Of a stretch of 64,000 bases of DNA, positions 42,314 to 52,659 are shown piece by piece. Source of the stretch: Sphingobium arseniciresistens (GTDB taxonomy: Bacteria; Pseudomonadota; Alphaproteobacteria; Sphingomonadales; Sphingomonadaceae). The stretch is taken from positions 248,001 through 312,000 of the forward strand of contig JARFNK010000002.1 of the NCBI GenBank assembly GCA_029167225.1. Direction: 5' to 3'. The notes beneath the pieces were generated by a model. The model made no database searches and was not told where the DNA came from. It saw nothing but the letters and a program-made list of their open reading frames with translations. The first letter of the stretch is position 1. The number at the start of each line of letters is the position of its first letter. The translations under genes and the position numbers were made by a program.

Positions 42314-43759
42314 ATGAAGAACAGGATATGGTCTCTGCCGCTAATGGCAGGTGCGCTCGCCATGATGACGGCATGTGGTGGCGGCGGCTCCGGGGGGAGC
42401 AGCCCTACGCCGACGCCGACTCCCACCCCAGTTCCCACGCCCACGCCGACCCCCACCGCTGGCTGTTCGCTGCGGGAACGGCAGGATTGGGCCGCGGCGC
42501 AGCTCAATGAATGGTATCTGTTTCCCGAGACGCTGCCGGCATCGCTGAGCCCAGCGCCCTATGCGACCGTCGATGCCTATATCGACGCACTGACCGCCAC
42601 CGCCCGGTCGCAGCGGCGTGATCGATATTTCACCTATCTGACCTCCATTGCGGAGGAGAATGCCTATTACGGCTCGGGCTCCAATGTCGGTCTGGGCCTG
42701 CGGCTTGCGACCGATTCATCGCAGACCCGGCTATTCGTGACGGAGGCGTTCGAGAACGGGCCGGGCCTGACCGCCGGCATCGATCGGGGCGCCGAGATCG
42801 TCTCCATCGGCAACAGCACGGCGACCCTCCAGACGGTGAGCGCGCTAGTGGCATCGGGCGGGCTGAACGCAGTGGTCGATGCGCTTGGCCCGGATACGGC
42901 CGGCACGACGCGGGTCTTGCGCATCTCCGATTCCTCGGGCGTGCGGAATGTCAGCGTGACCAAGGCGGACTTTTCCCTGCTGCCGGTCTCCAACCGCTAT
43001 GGCGCGAAGATCATCGACGATGGCGGGCAGAGGGTCGGCTACGTCAACCTGCGGACGTTCATTTCGCCGGCCGAACAGGCATTGCGGGATGCCTTTGCGA
43101 GCTTCCGTGCGGCGGGCGTAACGCGGGTGATCGTGGACCTGCGCTACAATGGCGGCGGGCTGGTTTCGGTGGCGGAACTGATGGGCAATCTGCTCGGCGG
43201 TAATCGGGCCACCAGCGACGTCTTCGCCCGCGTGACGTTCCGGCCCGAAAAGAGTGCCGAGAATGAGACGACCAATTTCGCGCCGCAGCCGCAATCGGTC
43301 TCGCCCACCCGCATCGCCTTCATCGGCGGCGGCGGGACGGCATCGGCGAGTGAACTCGTGATCAATGCCTTCATTCCCTATCTGGACAGCGGCGCAGGCC
43401 TGATCGGCACGAACACCTATGGCAAGCCCGTCGGCCAGATCGCCATCGACCGTGCGGGCTGCGACGACCGGCTGCGGGTGGTCGCCTTCGCGACCCAGAA
43501 CAGCGCGGGCAATGCCAATTATTATGACGGGCTGGCCACGACTGTGAAAGCGAGCTGTCAGGCTTCCGACAATATCAGCTATCCGCTGGGCGATCCGCGC
43601 GAAACCTCGACCCGGCAGGCGCTGGACTTCCTTGCCGGACGCAGCTGTACGCCGATTACGGGCACGCTTTCCGCCCGCTCGCTCAGTGAGGGACGGCGGG
43701 AACTGCTGACGTCGGAACGGCCGGGCACCGCGCAAAGGGAAGTGCCGGGCCTGTTCTGA
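42314..43759 (+). CDS. S41 family peptidase, lipoprotein
   Basis: 481 residues. Lipoprotein signal peptide ending MMTACGGGG (Cys21), followed by a Thr-Pro repeat linker (SPTPTPTPTPVPTPTPTPT) that spaces the enzyme from the membrane. A PDZ-like segment (NVGLGLRLATDSSQ, DRGAEIVSIGN) precedes the tail-specific protease core: YVNLRTFISPAE, VIVDLRYNGGG and the nucleophile Ser in GGGGTASASELVINAF; the general base Lys is likely in TNTYGKPVGQ. Processes periplasmic or outer-membrane proteins; target unknown. No neighbouring partner. Confidence 0.9.
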   Translation: MKNRIWSLPLMAGALAMMTACGGGGSGGSSPTPTPTPTPVPTPTPTPTAGCSLRERQDWAAAQLNEWYLFPETLPASLSPAPYATVDAYIDALTATARSQRRDRYFTYLTSIAEENAYYGSGSNVGLGLRLATDSSQTRLFVTEAFENGPGLTAGIDRGAEIVSIGNSTATLQTVSALVASGGLNAVVDALGPDTAGTTRVLRISDSSGVRNVSVTKADFSLLPVSNRYGAKIIDDGGQRVGYVNLRTFISPAEQALRDAFASFRAAGVTRVIVDLRYNGGGLVSVAELMGNLLGGNRATSDVFARVTFRPEKSAENETTNFAPQPQSVSPTRIAFIGGGGTASASELVINAFIPYLDSGAGLIGTNTYGKPVGQIAIDRAGCDDRLRVVAFATQNSAGNANYYDGLATTVKASCQASDNISYPLGDPRETSTRQALDFLAGRSCTPITGTLSARSLSEGRRELLTSERPGTAQREVPGLF

Positions 43760-43817
43760 CGTGGATCAGGGCTCTTGAACGGTTGCCGGCCGAGCGCCGC
43801 ATTCCGTTCAGGGAAAT

Positions 43818-44780
43818 TCAACCGCAGAGCGCGGCTTTCGCTTCGGCATATTGCGCGGCAAAGGTGGCAACGCGCTCCGCGACGCTCTCGATCTTGGTGA
43901 TCACGCCGATGCCCTGGCCGGCGCCCCAGATGTCTTTCCACGCCTTGGCGGCCTGATCGCCACCAGATCCGAAGTTCATCTTGCTGGGGTCGGAGGAGGG
44001 GAGATTGTCCGGGTCGAGGCCAGACTGCGCGATCGACTGGCGCAGGTAATTGCCTTTGACCCCTGTGAACAGGTCCGAATAGACGATGTCGCTCGCCCGC
44101 GCCTCGACGATGCATTGCTTATAGTCCGGCGCGGCATTGGCTTCGAGCGTGGCGATGAAAGGGCTGCCGATATAGGCAAGGTCCGCGCCCATCGCCCGTG
44201 CAGCCAGGATCGCGCGACCATGGGCGATGGCACCCGAAAGCGCGACCGGACCGGTGAACCATTGGCGCACTTCCTGGACCAGCGCGAAGGGGGAAAGGGT
44301 GCCGGCATGGCCGCCCGCGCCGGTTGCCACCAGAATGAGCCCGTCAGCGCCCTTCTCTATGGCCTTGTGCGCAAAGCGATCGTCGATGACGTCATGAAAG
44401 CTGATGCCGCCCCAGCCATGCACCGCCTGGTTGACGTCCTCCCGCGCGCCGAGCGAGGTGATGACGATCGGCACCTTCCACTGGGCGCAGGTCGCCATGT
44501 CCTCGTCCAGCCGGCCGTTGGAGCGGTGGACGATCTGGTTGACCGCGAAGGGCGCCGCGGGCCGGTCGGGGTTGTCCCGGTCCCAGGCCGCGAGTTCCTC
44601 GATGATCTGGTGCAGCCATTCGCCAAGCTGCGATTGGGGACGGGCGTTGAGTGCTGGAAAGCTGCCGACGATCCCGGCCTTGCACTGGGCGATCACCAGT
44701 TCCGGCCCTGAGACGATGAACATCGGCGATCCCATGACGGACAGGCGGAGGCGATCGAACAGCGGCGAGGGCAGGGACAT
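43818..44780 (-). CDS. Nitronate monooxygenase family flavoprotein
   Basis: 320 residues, FMN-dependent TIM barrel of the NMO/2-nitropropane dioxygenase family. It opens with LSVMGSPMFIVSGPELVIAQ, the conserved N-terminal barrel strand. FMN-binding glycines are in VATGAGGHAG (phosphate site) and LSGAIAHGRAILAARAMGADLAYIGS (quoted in part), with the conserved His in GGHAG. Oxidises alkyl nitronates, a detoxification reaction; many members also act as enoyl reductases, so the substrate is open. Downstream of leuA on the same strand but separated by a terminator. Confidence 0.88.
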   Translation of the reverse strand: MSLPSPLFDRLRLSVMGSPMFIVSGPELVIAQCKAGIVGSFPALNARPQSQLGEWLHQIIEELAAWDRDNPDRPAAPFAVNQIVHRSNGRLDEDMATCAQWKVPIVITSLGAREDVNQAVHGWGGISFHDVIDDRFAHKAIEKGADGLILVATGAGGHAGTLSPFALVQEVRQWFTGPVALSGAIAHGRAILAARAMGADLAYIGSPFIATLEANAAPDYKQCIVEARASDIVYSDLFTGVKGNYLRQSIAQSGLDPDNLPSSDPSKMNFGSGGDQAAKAWKDIWGAGQGIGVITKIESVAERVATFAAQYAEAKAALCG

Positions 44781-44911
44781 CGGGCGGGCTCTCCATTTCT
44801 GGCCATATTCTTGGCCGCCATGTCGGCATGGGCCGCGCGGGCCGGAGCGCGATCAGTATTTGCCCTGATCCACTTGCCCCGATCCCGCGCCACGTCCATC
44901 TGCCGCACGGC

Positions 44912-44936
44912 TAACAAGGCCGGGTTTAACCGGCCC
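44912..44936 (-). terminator. Likely terminator of leuA
   Basis: On the minus strand GGCCGG-TTAAAC-CCGGCC followed by TTGTTAG, 18 bp after the leuA stop. Confidence 0.6.
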
Positions 44937-44953
44937 CGTCCGCTCGTCCAGCG

Positions 44954-46630
44954 CTATTTTTGGCGGGCGGCAAGCCCATTCGCCGCCGACAGCACCGCCT
45001 TGACCGATGCCGTAGCGACATCCTCGTCGGTGCCGACGCCGAAAATCGTCGTGCCATCCGGCGTGCGGCACTCGACATAGGCGGCGGCATTGACGTTCGT
45101 GCCCGCGCCGATGGCATGCTCGCTATAGTCGGCGATCTCCAGCGTGATGCCCAGTTCGTCTCGCAGTGCCGCGAGCACGCCGGAAATCAGGCCGTTGCCG
45201 CGCCCGGAAATGCTCCGCTCGCCGCCTTCGAAGCCGATCTTGCCGACGAACACCCGGTCGCCCGCCGCGCCGCTCTCATGATAGTCGAGCAGCTTGTAGG
45301 GCTGGTCGGCGCCCAGATTATAGTGGCGCTCGAACGCACCCCAGATATCGGTGGCGTTGAGTTCCCGGCTGCTCTGATCGGCCAGCGCCTGCACGACGCG
45401 GCTGAAATCGGCCTGCATGCGCTTGGGCAGCTTCAGGCCCTTGTCCTGCTGCAGCACCCAGGCGACGCCGCCCTTGCCCGACTGCGAGTTGACGCGGATC
45501 ACCGCTTCATAGTCGCGGCCCAGATCCTTGGGGTCGATCGGCAGGTAGGGCACGTCCCAAATGAGGTCGTTGCGCGCTTCCTGTGCGGCAAAACCCTTCT
45601 TGATCGCGTCTTGATGGCTGCCGGAAAAGGCGGTGAACACCAGTTCGCCGGCATAGGGATGGCGCGGGTGGACGGGCAGCTGGTTGCAATATTCGACCGT
45701 CTGGATGACTTCATCGATGTCCGAGAAGTCCAGCTTCGGCGCGATGCCCTGGGTGTAGAGGTTCAGGGCAACCGTCACCAGATCGCAATTGCCGGTGCGC
45801 TCGCCATTGCCGAACAGGCAGCCTTCGACGCGGTCGGCGCCGGCCATCAGACCCAGTTCCGCCGCCGCGACGCCGGTGCCGCGATCATTATGCGGGTGCA
45901 GCGAGATGACGACGCTGTCGCGCCTGCTGATGTTGCGGCACATCCATTCGATCTGGTCGGCATAGATATTGGGCGTCGATGCCTCGACCGTGGCGGGCAG
46001 GTTCAGGATCAGCGGCCGATCGGGCGTCGGCATCAGGATGTCCATCACCGCCTCGCAGCATTCCAGGCTAAAATCCAGTTCGGCGGTCGAGAAGGTTTCC
46101 GGGCTATATTCGAACAGCCATTCGGTGTCGGGCAGCTTGGCGGCCTCGTCGCGCAGCCATTTGGCGGCATCGACGGCGATCTGCTTGATCTCGGGGCGTT
46201 CCATGCCGAACACGATGCGGCGCCAGGCTGGCGATACGGCGTTATAGACATGGACGACGGCCCGCTTCGCGCCCTTCAGGCTCTGGAAGCTGGTCTCGAT
46301 CAGGTCGCGGCGGGCCTGTGTCAGCACCTGCACCGTCACGTCATCGGGGATCTTGCCGTCGCGCACGAGACCGCTGATGAAATCGAACTCGGTGGCGCCC
46401 GCGGCCGGGAAGCCGACCTCGATCTCCTTGACGCCGACCTTGATGAGCAGTTCGAAAAAGCGCTGCTTCTTTTCGGCATCCATCGGGTCGATCAGCGACT
46501 GGTTGCCATCGCGCATGTCGGTGGAGAGCCAGCGTGGCGGCTTGGTGATGGTACGCGAGGGCCATTGCCGGTCGGGCAGGTCGACCTGCGGGAACGGGCG
46601 ATATTTCTGCGAAGGATCGATCAGCATCAT
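44954..46630 (-). CDS. leuA: 2-isopropylmalate synthase
   Basis: 558 residues, the long (LeuA type 2) form. First committed step of leucine synthesis. Catalytic DRE-TIM barrel: [12 protein letters not shown] (metal-binding Arg-Asp), [11 protein letters not shown], and the metal His pair in [11 protein letters not shown]. The C-terminal regulatory domain ([28 protein letters not shown]-like [15 protein letters not shown]) binds leucine for feedback inhibition. Start ATG pair at MMLIDP. A leucine-rich leader peptide sits 120 bp upstream, suggesting attenuation. Confidence 0.96.
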   Translation of the reverse strand: MMLIDPSQKYRPFPQVDLPDRQWPSRTITKPPRWLSTDMRDGNQSLIDPMDAEKKQRFFELLIKVGVKEIEVGFPAAGATEFDFISGLVRDGKIPDDVTVQVLTQARRDLIETSFQSLKGAKRAVVHVYNAVSPAWRRIVFGMERPEIKQIAVDAAKWLRDEAAKLPDTEWLFEYSPETFSTAELDFSLECCEAVMDILMPTPDRPLILNLPATVEASTPNIYADQIEWMCRNISRRDSVVISLHPHNDRGTGVAAAELGLMAGADRVEGCLFGNGERTGNCDLVTVALNLYTQGIAPKLDFSDIDEVIQTVEYCNQLPVHPRHPYAGELVFTAFSGSHQDAIKKGFAAQEARNDLIWDVPYLPIDPKDLGRDYEAVIRVNSQSGKGGVAWVLQQDKGLKLPKRMQADFSRVVQALADQSSRELNATDIWGAFERHYNLGADQPYKLLDYHESGAAGDRVFVGKIGFEGGERSISGRGNGLISGVLAALRDELGITLEIADYSEHAIGAGTNVNAAAYVECRTPDGTTIFGVGTDEDVATASVKAVLSAANGLAARQK

Positions 46631-46749
46631 GGAAGTGGCAGTCCTGCTTGGCCATCGCGGCAGATGAGCGGCGGCGGCCCGGTTATTACGGCTTATAGAT
46701 GGAAGGTGCCCTCAGGCGTCGGGTGCGCCGCTCCGGGCAGCACCAATCG

Positions 46750-46800
46750 TCACGCCCAAGGGCGTGTAAGTCGTAGCAGGGGGAGAAACGCGCGCTGCAT
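46750..46800 (-). CDS. leuL: Leucine-rich leader peptide upstream of leuA
   Basis: A 16-residue frame, MQRAFLPLLRLTRPWA, with four leucines read by four different codons (CTC, CTG, CTA, CTT). AAAGGCG stands about 8 bases before the ATG. It ends 119 bp before leuA. Leader peptides rich in the end product are the hallmark of ribosome-mediated attenuation, reported for leuA in several proteobacteria. The last codons lie in a CACGCCC-TT-GGGCGTG hairpin (7 bp). A clear terminator with a T-run between leader and leuA is not visible, so the switch structure is unresolved. Confidence 0.6.
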   Translation of the reverse strand: MQRAFLPLLRLTRPWA

Positions 46801-47024
46801 GATGGGTCGCCTTTAGCGGCAAATGTTACCGGTCGTCCAGTCGCTTCTTGCCGAATATGTCCTTTTTAGGAGTAAATGCGCGGTGAATGGCCGTTCAGGC
46901 CGAACGAAAATCGCTTCTAAGGGTCAAGGCGAAGCAATTGGCGCTACCGCTAGGGGCGATGCAAAAAGCAACAGCGCGACGGGCAGCGCCAGAGGGCGCC
47001 TCACCTGCCGCGCTGTCGCGAACG

Positions 47025-47636
47025 TCATTTCTGGAAGGCGGCGACGATCTTCAGTTCGATTTCGTCGGCGACCATCGGCACGGCCATCGTCATGCCGAAG
47101 TCGCTGCGCTTGATCGCGGTCGTCGCCGAAAAGCCGACATTTTCCTTCTTGTTCATCGGGTTGGCGCCAACGCCGTAGAACTGCGCGTCCAGCGTCACGG
47201 GCTTGGTGATGCCCTTGATGGTGAGGTTGCCCGTGATGTCGGCCGTGGTGCCCTGCACCTTGACGCCGGTCGAAACGAACTTCGCGGTCGGGAATTTCGC
47301 GCCGTCGAAGAATTCCGGCTTCATCAGATGCTCGTCGAGCGCAGGAACGCCGGTGCGAATGTTGGCGACCGGGAATTCGACCGAGACGGTCGCGGCGGAC
47401 GGATTCTTGGGGTCCAGGGTCAACGTGCCGCTGCCACCGGCGATCACGCCCATATTATTGGAAAAGCCCATATGGTCGTAAGCGAAAAGTACCTGGGTGT
47501 GGCCGTTATCGACCTGGTAGGTGCCGCCGGTGACCTTGGAAGGGTCAGCGGAGCCGGGCTTGCCGCCCTGCGCATAAAGGGTGGCGCTGCCGGCCATGAC
47601 AATGGCGACGGCTGCCGGGATCAGATATTTTCGCAT
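47025..47636 (-). CDS. YceI family periplasmic lipocalin-like protein
   Basis: 203 residues with a Sec signal peptide (YLIPAAVAIVMAGSATLYAQG). The YceI fold is recognised by GTYQVDNGHTQVLFAYDHMGFS at the start (opening part), TLTLDPKNPS, DEHLMKPEFFDGAKFPTAKF and ITGNLTIKGITKPVTLDAQF. Family members bind isoprenoid-like lipids in the periplasm; the physiological role is uncertain. The ATG has GAGGAG-type sequence (GAGAGGAGAT) before it; a long upstream open frame is shadow. Located between ilvC and leuA. Confidence 0.92.
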   Translation of the reverse strand: MRKYLIPAAVAIVMAGSATLYAQGGKPGSADPSKVTGGTYQVDNGHTQVLFAYDHMGFSNNMGVIAGGSGTLTLDPKNPSAATVSVEFPVANIRTGVPALDEHLMKPEFFDGAKFPTAKFVSTGVKVQGTTADITGNLTIKGITKPVTLDAQFYGVGANPMNKKENVGFSATTAIKRSDFGMTMAVPMVADEIELKIVAAFQK

Positions 47637-47784
47637 GGGATCTCCTCTCTGGGATGGAACAGTAACATCGAAACGCCAGCATGGAATAGGCGGCGCTCGG
47701 CGGTTGTTCCAGACACGAAACTGGAAACGGATCGTTCCGGCCTCGTAAGCGGAGAGGATGGTCAAGTAGAAAGGCGGGAGCAAG

Positions 47785-47821
47785 CAGAAAGCTCCGGCGC
47801 CCTGCATGAGCAGGGCGCCGG
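47785..47821 (-). terminator. Terminator of the ilv operon after ilvC
   Basis: Perfect 11-bp stem CCGGCGCCCTG/CAGGGCGCCGG with a 6-base loop on the minus strand, followed by AGCTTTCTGCTT; it begins 15 bp after the ilvC stop. Confidence 0.75.
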
Positions 47822-47835
47822 GATATTGCGAAGGA

Positions 47836-48945
<1,110 letters not shown>

Positions 48946-49461
48946 TCAGATCGGCTCCTTGCCGCGAACGAGGCCGACGACGCCGGTGCGACCGACCTCG
49001 ACCAGGCCGATCTGCCGCATCAGGCTGACGAAGGTGTCGATCTTGTCGGTCGGGCCGGTGATCTCGAAGATGAAGCTCTCGATCGTGGTGTCGACCACCT
49101 TGGCGCGGAACACGTCGGCCAGGCGCAGCGCCTCGATCCGGTCCTCGCCGGTGCCGGCAACCTTCACCAGCGCCAGTTCGCGCTCGACATAGGGGCCGTT
49201 GGCGGACAGGTCCGTCACCTTGTGGACCGGCACCAGCCGGTCAAGCTGCGCGATGATCTGGTCGATCACCTTGGGCGGGCCGTTGGTGACGATGGTGATG
49301 CGGCTGATCATGTGGTCCTGGGTGATGTCGGCCACGGTCAGGCTGTCGATATTATAGCCGCGCGCGGTGAACATGCCGGCGATCCGCGCCAATATGCCCG
49401 CCTCGTTCGAGACCGTCAGCGACAGGACATGCCGCTCATTCAGTTCTTCCTTGATATGCAT
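48946..49461 (-). CDS. ilvN: Acetolactate synthase small (regulatory) subunit
   Basis: 171 residues. N-terminal ACT domain (HVLSLTVSNEAGILARIAGMF, NIDSLTVAD) that binds valine for feedback control of IlvB, followed by the ALS_ss C-terminal domain (KVTDLSANGPYVEREL, SFIFEITGPTDKIDTFV). Its ATG overlaps the stop of the unknown 116-residue gene (TGATG), so translation is likely coupled. Confidence 0.95.
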   Translation of the reverse strand: MHIKEELNERHVLSLTVSNEAGILARIAGMFTARGYNIDSLTVADITQDHMISRITIVTNGPPKVIDQIIAQLDRLVPVHKVTDLSANGPYVERELALVKVAGTGEDRIEALRLADVFRAKVVDTTIESFIFEITGPTDKIDTFVSLMRQIGLVEVGRTGVVGLVRGKEPI

Positions 49462-49811
49462 CAGTTCTGGCTTTCGTCCTGCGCGGGCGTGGGATCATCG
49501 TGGCGGATCGCCATCATGCCGGTGAAGGCATAATGCCAGCTGCCATCGCGGCGATGCGCGATACGTACAGGAAAGCCGGCAATGGCATCGAATACGCGCG
49601 ACAGGGCTTCTCCCACATAACGCGGGTTCACGAGCAGGCGGCCGATCCGCCGGTCGTGAAATTCAAAGCCCTGATCCAGTGTCACTTCCCATTCCTCGTT
49701 CGTGTCGTCTACGTGATCGACGGTCCAGCCGATCAGTTCTTCAAGGCCGGTCTGCCGTTCGAAATCCCATGGTTCGTTGACACGGATGCGCAATTTGAGA
49801 TGCGCGGTCAT
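49461..49811 (-). CDS. Conserved-looking protein of unknown function inside the ilvBN operon
   Basis: 116 residues, soluble, acidic, no signal peptide or membrane helix. Recognisable pieces: RIRVNEPWDFERQTGLEELIG, DEGFEF-like LDQGFEFHDRRIGRLLVNPRY, and FPVRIAHRRDG. It begins with a beta-rich segment and ends in a short disordered tail (DDPTPAQDESQN). It lies 51 bp after ilvB and its stop overlaps the ilvN start, so it is co-translated with the acetolactate synthase subunits. I recognise no named family. Position suggests a link to the enzyme or simply operon hitch-hiking. Confidence 0.75.
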   Translation of the reverse strand: MTAHLKLRIRVNEPWDFERQTGLEELIGWTVDHVDDTNEEWEVTLDQGFEFHDRRIGRLLVNPRYVGEALSRVFDAIAGFPVRIAHRRDGSWHYAFTGMMAIRHDDPTPAQDESQN

Positions 49812-49862
49812 TGCCCTGCCGCCATGTTATGACCCTCCCCCGGCGATTGGCTTTACGCCGGC

Positions 49863-51626
49863 TCAGACCAGCGCTTTCGCCTCGTCGGTCATGCTGCCGG
49901 ATACCTGGCTCGGGTCAAGCAGCATATCGGTATGCGCCGCGCCCGAAGGGATCATCGGGAAGCAGTTGGAAAGCTTGGCGACGCGGCAGTCGACCATCAC
50001 CGGTCCCGGCGTCTCCAGCATCTGGCGGATGCCCGCTTCCAGCTCCTGCGGCCCCTCGATACGGATGCCCGTCCAGCCATAGGCCTCGGCCAGCTTCACG
50101 AAGTCGGGCAGGGAGTCGCTGTAGCTGTTCGAATAGCGGCTCTCATAGGTCAGTTCCTGCCACTGGCGGACCATGCCCATATATTCATTGTTGAGGATGA
50201 AGATCTTGACCGGCAGGCGATATTGGCTCGCCGTCCCCAGTTCCTGGATGTTCATCTGGACCGATGCGTCGCCGGCGATGCAGACGACCAGCGAGTCCGG
50301 GTTGCCCATCTGCGCGCCCATGGCTGCCGGCAGGCCGTATCCCATCGTGCCGAGGCCGCCCGAGGTCAGCCACTTGTTGGGGTCGTCGAAGTGGAAATGC
50401 TGGGCGGCCCACATCTGATGCTGGCCGACTTCGGTCGAGATGATGACATCCTTGCCGCGCGTCGCCGCGAACAGGTCCGCAATGGCGCGCTGCGGCATGA
50501 TCTCCTGGCCGTCCTCGGGATAGTCCAGGCTCTTGCGCGCACGCCAGCCGTCGATCCGCGCCCACCATTCCGAAAGATCGGCGGCCTTGTGCCCGCGCTG
50601 CTTCCACAGGGCGAGGATGTCTTCGATCGCACTGCCGACATCGGCGAGGATGGGCAGGTCGACCTCGACCGTCTTGTTCATCGAACTGCGGTCGATATCG
50701 ACGTGGATCTTCTTGCTGTCGGGGCTGAAGGCATCCAGCCGGCCGGTGACGCGATCGTCGAAACGGGCGCCAAGGCAGACGACGAGATCCGCGCGGTTCA
50801 TGGCGAAGTTCGCCTCATAGGTGCCGTGCATACCCAGCATGCCCAGCCACTGCGGCGAGGATGCGGGGAAGGCGCCCAGGCCCATCAGGGTCGAGGTGAC
50901 GGGCGCGCCGGTGCGTTCGGCCAGTTCGCGCAGCAGCGCGCTCGCTTCCGGGCCGGCATTGATGATGCCGCCGCCGGTGTAGAGGATCGGCCGCTCGGCC
51001 GCGGCGATCATCTCGACCGCGGCGTCGATCGCCTTCGCGTCGGCCTTCACCTGCGGACGGTAGCTGGGGTGGGCGATCGGCTCCGGCCGGGCATAGTCGG
51101 CGGTCGCGACCTGGACATCCTTGGGGATGTCGACGACGACCGGGCCGGGGCGACCGGAGGTGGCGATATGGAATGCCTCATGCAGGACGGGCGCAAGACG
51201 GGCGGGCGACTTCACCAGATAGTTGTGCTTGGTGCAGTGGCGCGTCAGGCCGACGGTGTCGGCCTCCTGGAAGGCATCCGTGCCGATCAGGTGCGTTGCG
51301 ACCTGCCCGGTGATGACGATCAGCGGGATCGAATCCATCAGCGCGTCTGTGATGCCGGTGATGGCGTTGGTCGCGCCGGGGCCGGAGGTGACGAGCACGA
51401 CGCCGGGCTTTCCGGTCGAGCGGGCATAGCCCTCCGCCATGTGCGTCGCGCCCTGTTCATGGCGGACCAGCACATGCTTGATCTTCGGGTGATTATAGAG
51501 CGCATCATATATGGGCAGCACAGCGCCGCCCGGATATCCGAACACGACTTCGACACCCAGATCAACCAGGCATTCACACAAGATGTTCGCGCCGCTCAGT
51601 TCGGCCACGGGCCATTCCTTCATCAT
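49863..51626 (-). CDS. ilvB: Acetolactate synthase large (catalytic) subunit
   Basis: 587 residues, ThDP-dependent. Condenses pyruvate with pyruvate or 2-oxobutyrate. N-terminal GYPGGAVLPIYDAL with the catalytic Glu in VRHEQGATHMAEGYA; FAD domain in the middle; ThDP/Mg motif CIAGDASVQMNIQELGTASQ with the conserved NN further on (FILNNEYMGMVRQWQ). Start is the ATG pair at MMKEWPVAEL; the frame is open 20 more codons from a GTG that falls inside the promoter region. First gene of the ilv operon. Confidence 0.97.
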   Translation of the reverse strand: MMKEWPVAELSGANILCECLVDLGVEVVFGYPGGAVLPIYDALYNHPKIKHVLVRHEQGATHMAEGYARSTGKPGVVLVTSGPGATNAITGITDALMDSIPLIVITGQVATHLIGTDAFQEADTVGLTRHCTKHNYLVKSPARLAPVLHEAFHIATSGRPGPVVVDIPKDVQVATADYARPEPIAHPSYRPQVKADAKAIDAAVEMIAAAERPILYTGGGIINAGPEASALLRELAERTGAPVTSTLMGLGAFPASSPQWLGMLGMHGTYEANFAMNRADLVVCLGARFDDRVTGRLDAFSPDSKKIHVDIDRSSMNKTVEVDLPILADVGSAIEDILALWKQRGHKAADLSEWWARIDGWRARKSLDYPEDGQEIMPQRAIADLFAATRGKDVIISTEVGQHQMWAAQHFHFDDPNKWLTSGGLGTMGYGLPAAMGAQMGNPDSLVVCIAGDASVQMNIQELGTASQYRLPVKIFILNNEYMGMVRQWQELTYESRYSNSYSDSLPDFVKLAEAYGWTGIRIEGPQELEAGIRQMLETPGPVMVDCRVAKLSNCFPMIPSGAAHTDMLLDPSQVSGSMTDEAKALV

Positions 51627-51645
51627 TACATTAGGTTTGCTGCGC

Positions 51646-51711
51646 CCCTTGGGACAAGCCAAGGGCAAAGGCAAGGTGGACGCCACTACGCATCATAAAA
51701 TGACGTGTCAA
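51646..51711 (-). promoter_or_regulatory. ilvB promoter and 5' UTR hairpin
   Basis: On the minus strand, TTGACA (51711-51706), a 17-bp spacer, and TAGTGG form a candidate promoter; it overlaps the last codons and stop of miaA. The predicted transcript then carries a hairpin CCCTTGG-CTTGTC-CCAAGGG at 51665-51646, 19 bp before the ilvB start codons. No leader peptide rich in Val, Leu or Ile was found here. Confidence 0.45.
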
Positions 51712-51714
51712 GAA

Positions 51715-52659
51715 CTATATGAGTAATTTTATTACCAATTCATCGATAATCTTGTTATCAATTGCTCTGCCCTCTCTTGGCCAGTGGGCAGGAGGCTGAT
51801 GGCTGAACCAGGTATATTGCCGTTTGGCATATTGCCGGGTCGCGATGCGGCCGCGCTCCAGCATGGTTTCCCGGTCGATCTCGCCGATCAGCCACGCCGC
51901 GATCTCCCGCACGCCGATGGCCCGCATGACCGGTAGCTCCGGATCGAGGCCACGGGCGGTCAACGCCCGCACCTCATCCACGGCGCCGCCGTCGACCATG
52001 GCCGCGAAGCGCGTGTCGCAGCGCGCGATCAGCCATTCGCGTGGTGGCAGCAGTAACAGCGGGGAGAGGGTGATCTTGTCCCCAATGCCGCCGCTCTTGC
52101 GCTGTTGCCACTGCGCCAGCGTCGCACCGGTCGACCGCACGACTTCCAGAGCGCGGGCGACGCGTGTGCTGTCGGCGCGGTTCAGCCGGGCAGCGGCGTC
52201 CGGGTCTTCGCGGGACAGGGCCTCATGCGCCTCTGCGACCGGCAGCGCGCGGACGGCGGCGCGAATGTCGGCATCGATCTCAGGCACCGGTGCGATGCCG
52301 TCCAGCAATGTGCGCAGATAAAGGCCCGTGCCCCCGGCGAGGATCGGCAGGCGGCCTCCTTCATGCGCGGCGCTTATCTCGGCTCGCGCGTCAGCCGCCC
52401 AACGCGCGGCGGAACAAGCTTGCGCCCCGTCGATATGGCCGAAAAGCCGATGCGGCGCGCGCGCCATCTCTTCTGGTGAAGGCGCAGCGGACAGGATGGG
52501 CAGGTCGGCATAGACCTGGCTGGCGTCGGCATTGATGACCGTGCCATTGGCCGCTTCGGCGAGCGCGAGGGCCAGCGCGCTCTTGCCGCTGGCGGTCGGC
52601 CCGGCAATAAGCGCGACCGGCGGACGGGATTCGCCTGATTTTTGTGCGGGAGTGTTCAT
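51715..52659 (-). CDS. miaA: tRNA dimethylallyltransferase
   Basis: 314 residues. Transfers dimethylallyl to A37 of tRNAs reading UNN codons. P-loop [16 protein letters not shown] at about residue 20; [11 protein letters not shown] binds the acceptor base; [15 protein letters not shown] and GVREIAAWL are family motifs; the C-terminal part has [11 protein letters not shown]. Good AAGG ribosome-binding site 8 bases before the ATG. That site lies inside the divergent serB gene, because the two start codons overlap (CATG). Confidence 0.96.
   Translation of the reverse strand: MNTPAQKSGESRPPVALIAGPTASGKSALALALAEAANGTVINADASQVYADLPILSAAPSPEEMARAPHRLFGHIDGAQACSAARWAADARAEISAAHEGGRLPILAGGTGLYLRTLLDGIAPVPEIDADIRAAVRALPVAEAHEALSREDPDAAARLNRADSTRVARALEVVRSTGATLAQWQQRKSGGIGDKITLSPLLLLPPREWLIARCDTRFAAMVDGGAVDEVRALTARGLDPELPVMRAIGVREIAAWLIGEIDRETMLERGRIATRQYAKRQYTWFSHQPPAHWPREGRAIDNKIIDELVIKLLI

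Noticed and set aside
42407-42460. Tandem short repeats as a possible minisatellite or CRISPR-like array
   Set aside because: It is the coding sequence of the Thr-Pro linker of the S41 lipoprotein.
51627-51714. A leader peptide for ilvB attenuation
   Set aside because: The only in-frame start lies in the promoter region and the frame runs into ilvB; no short frame rich in branched-chain codons was found.
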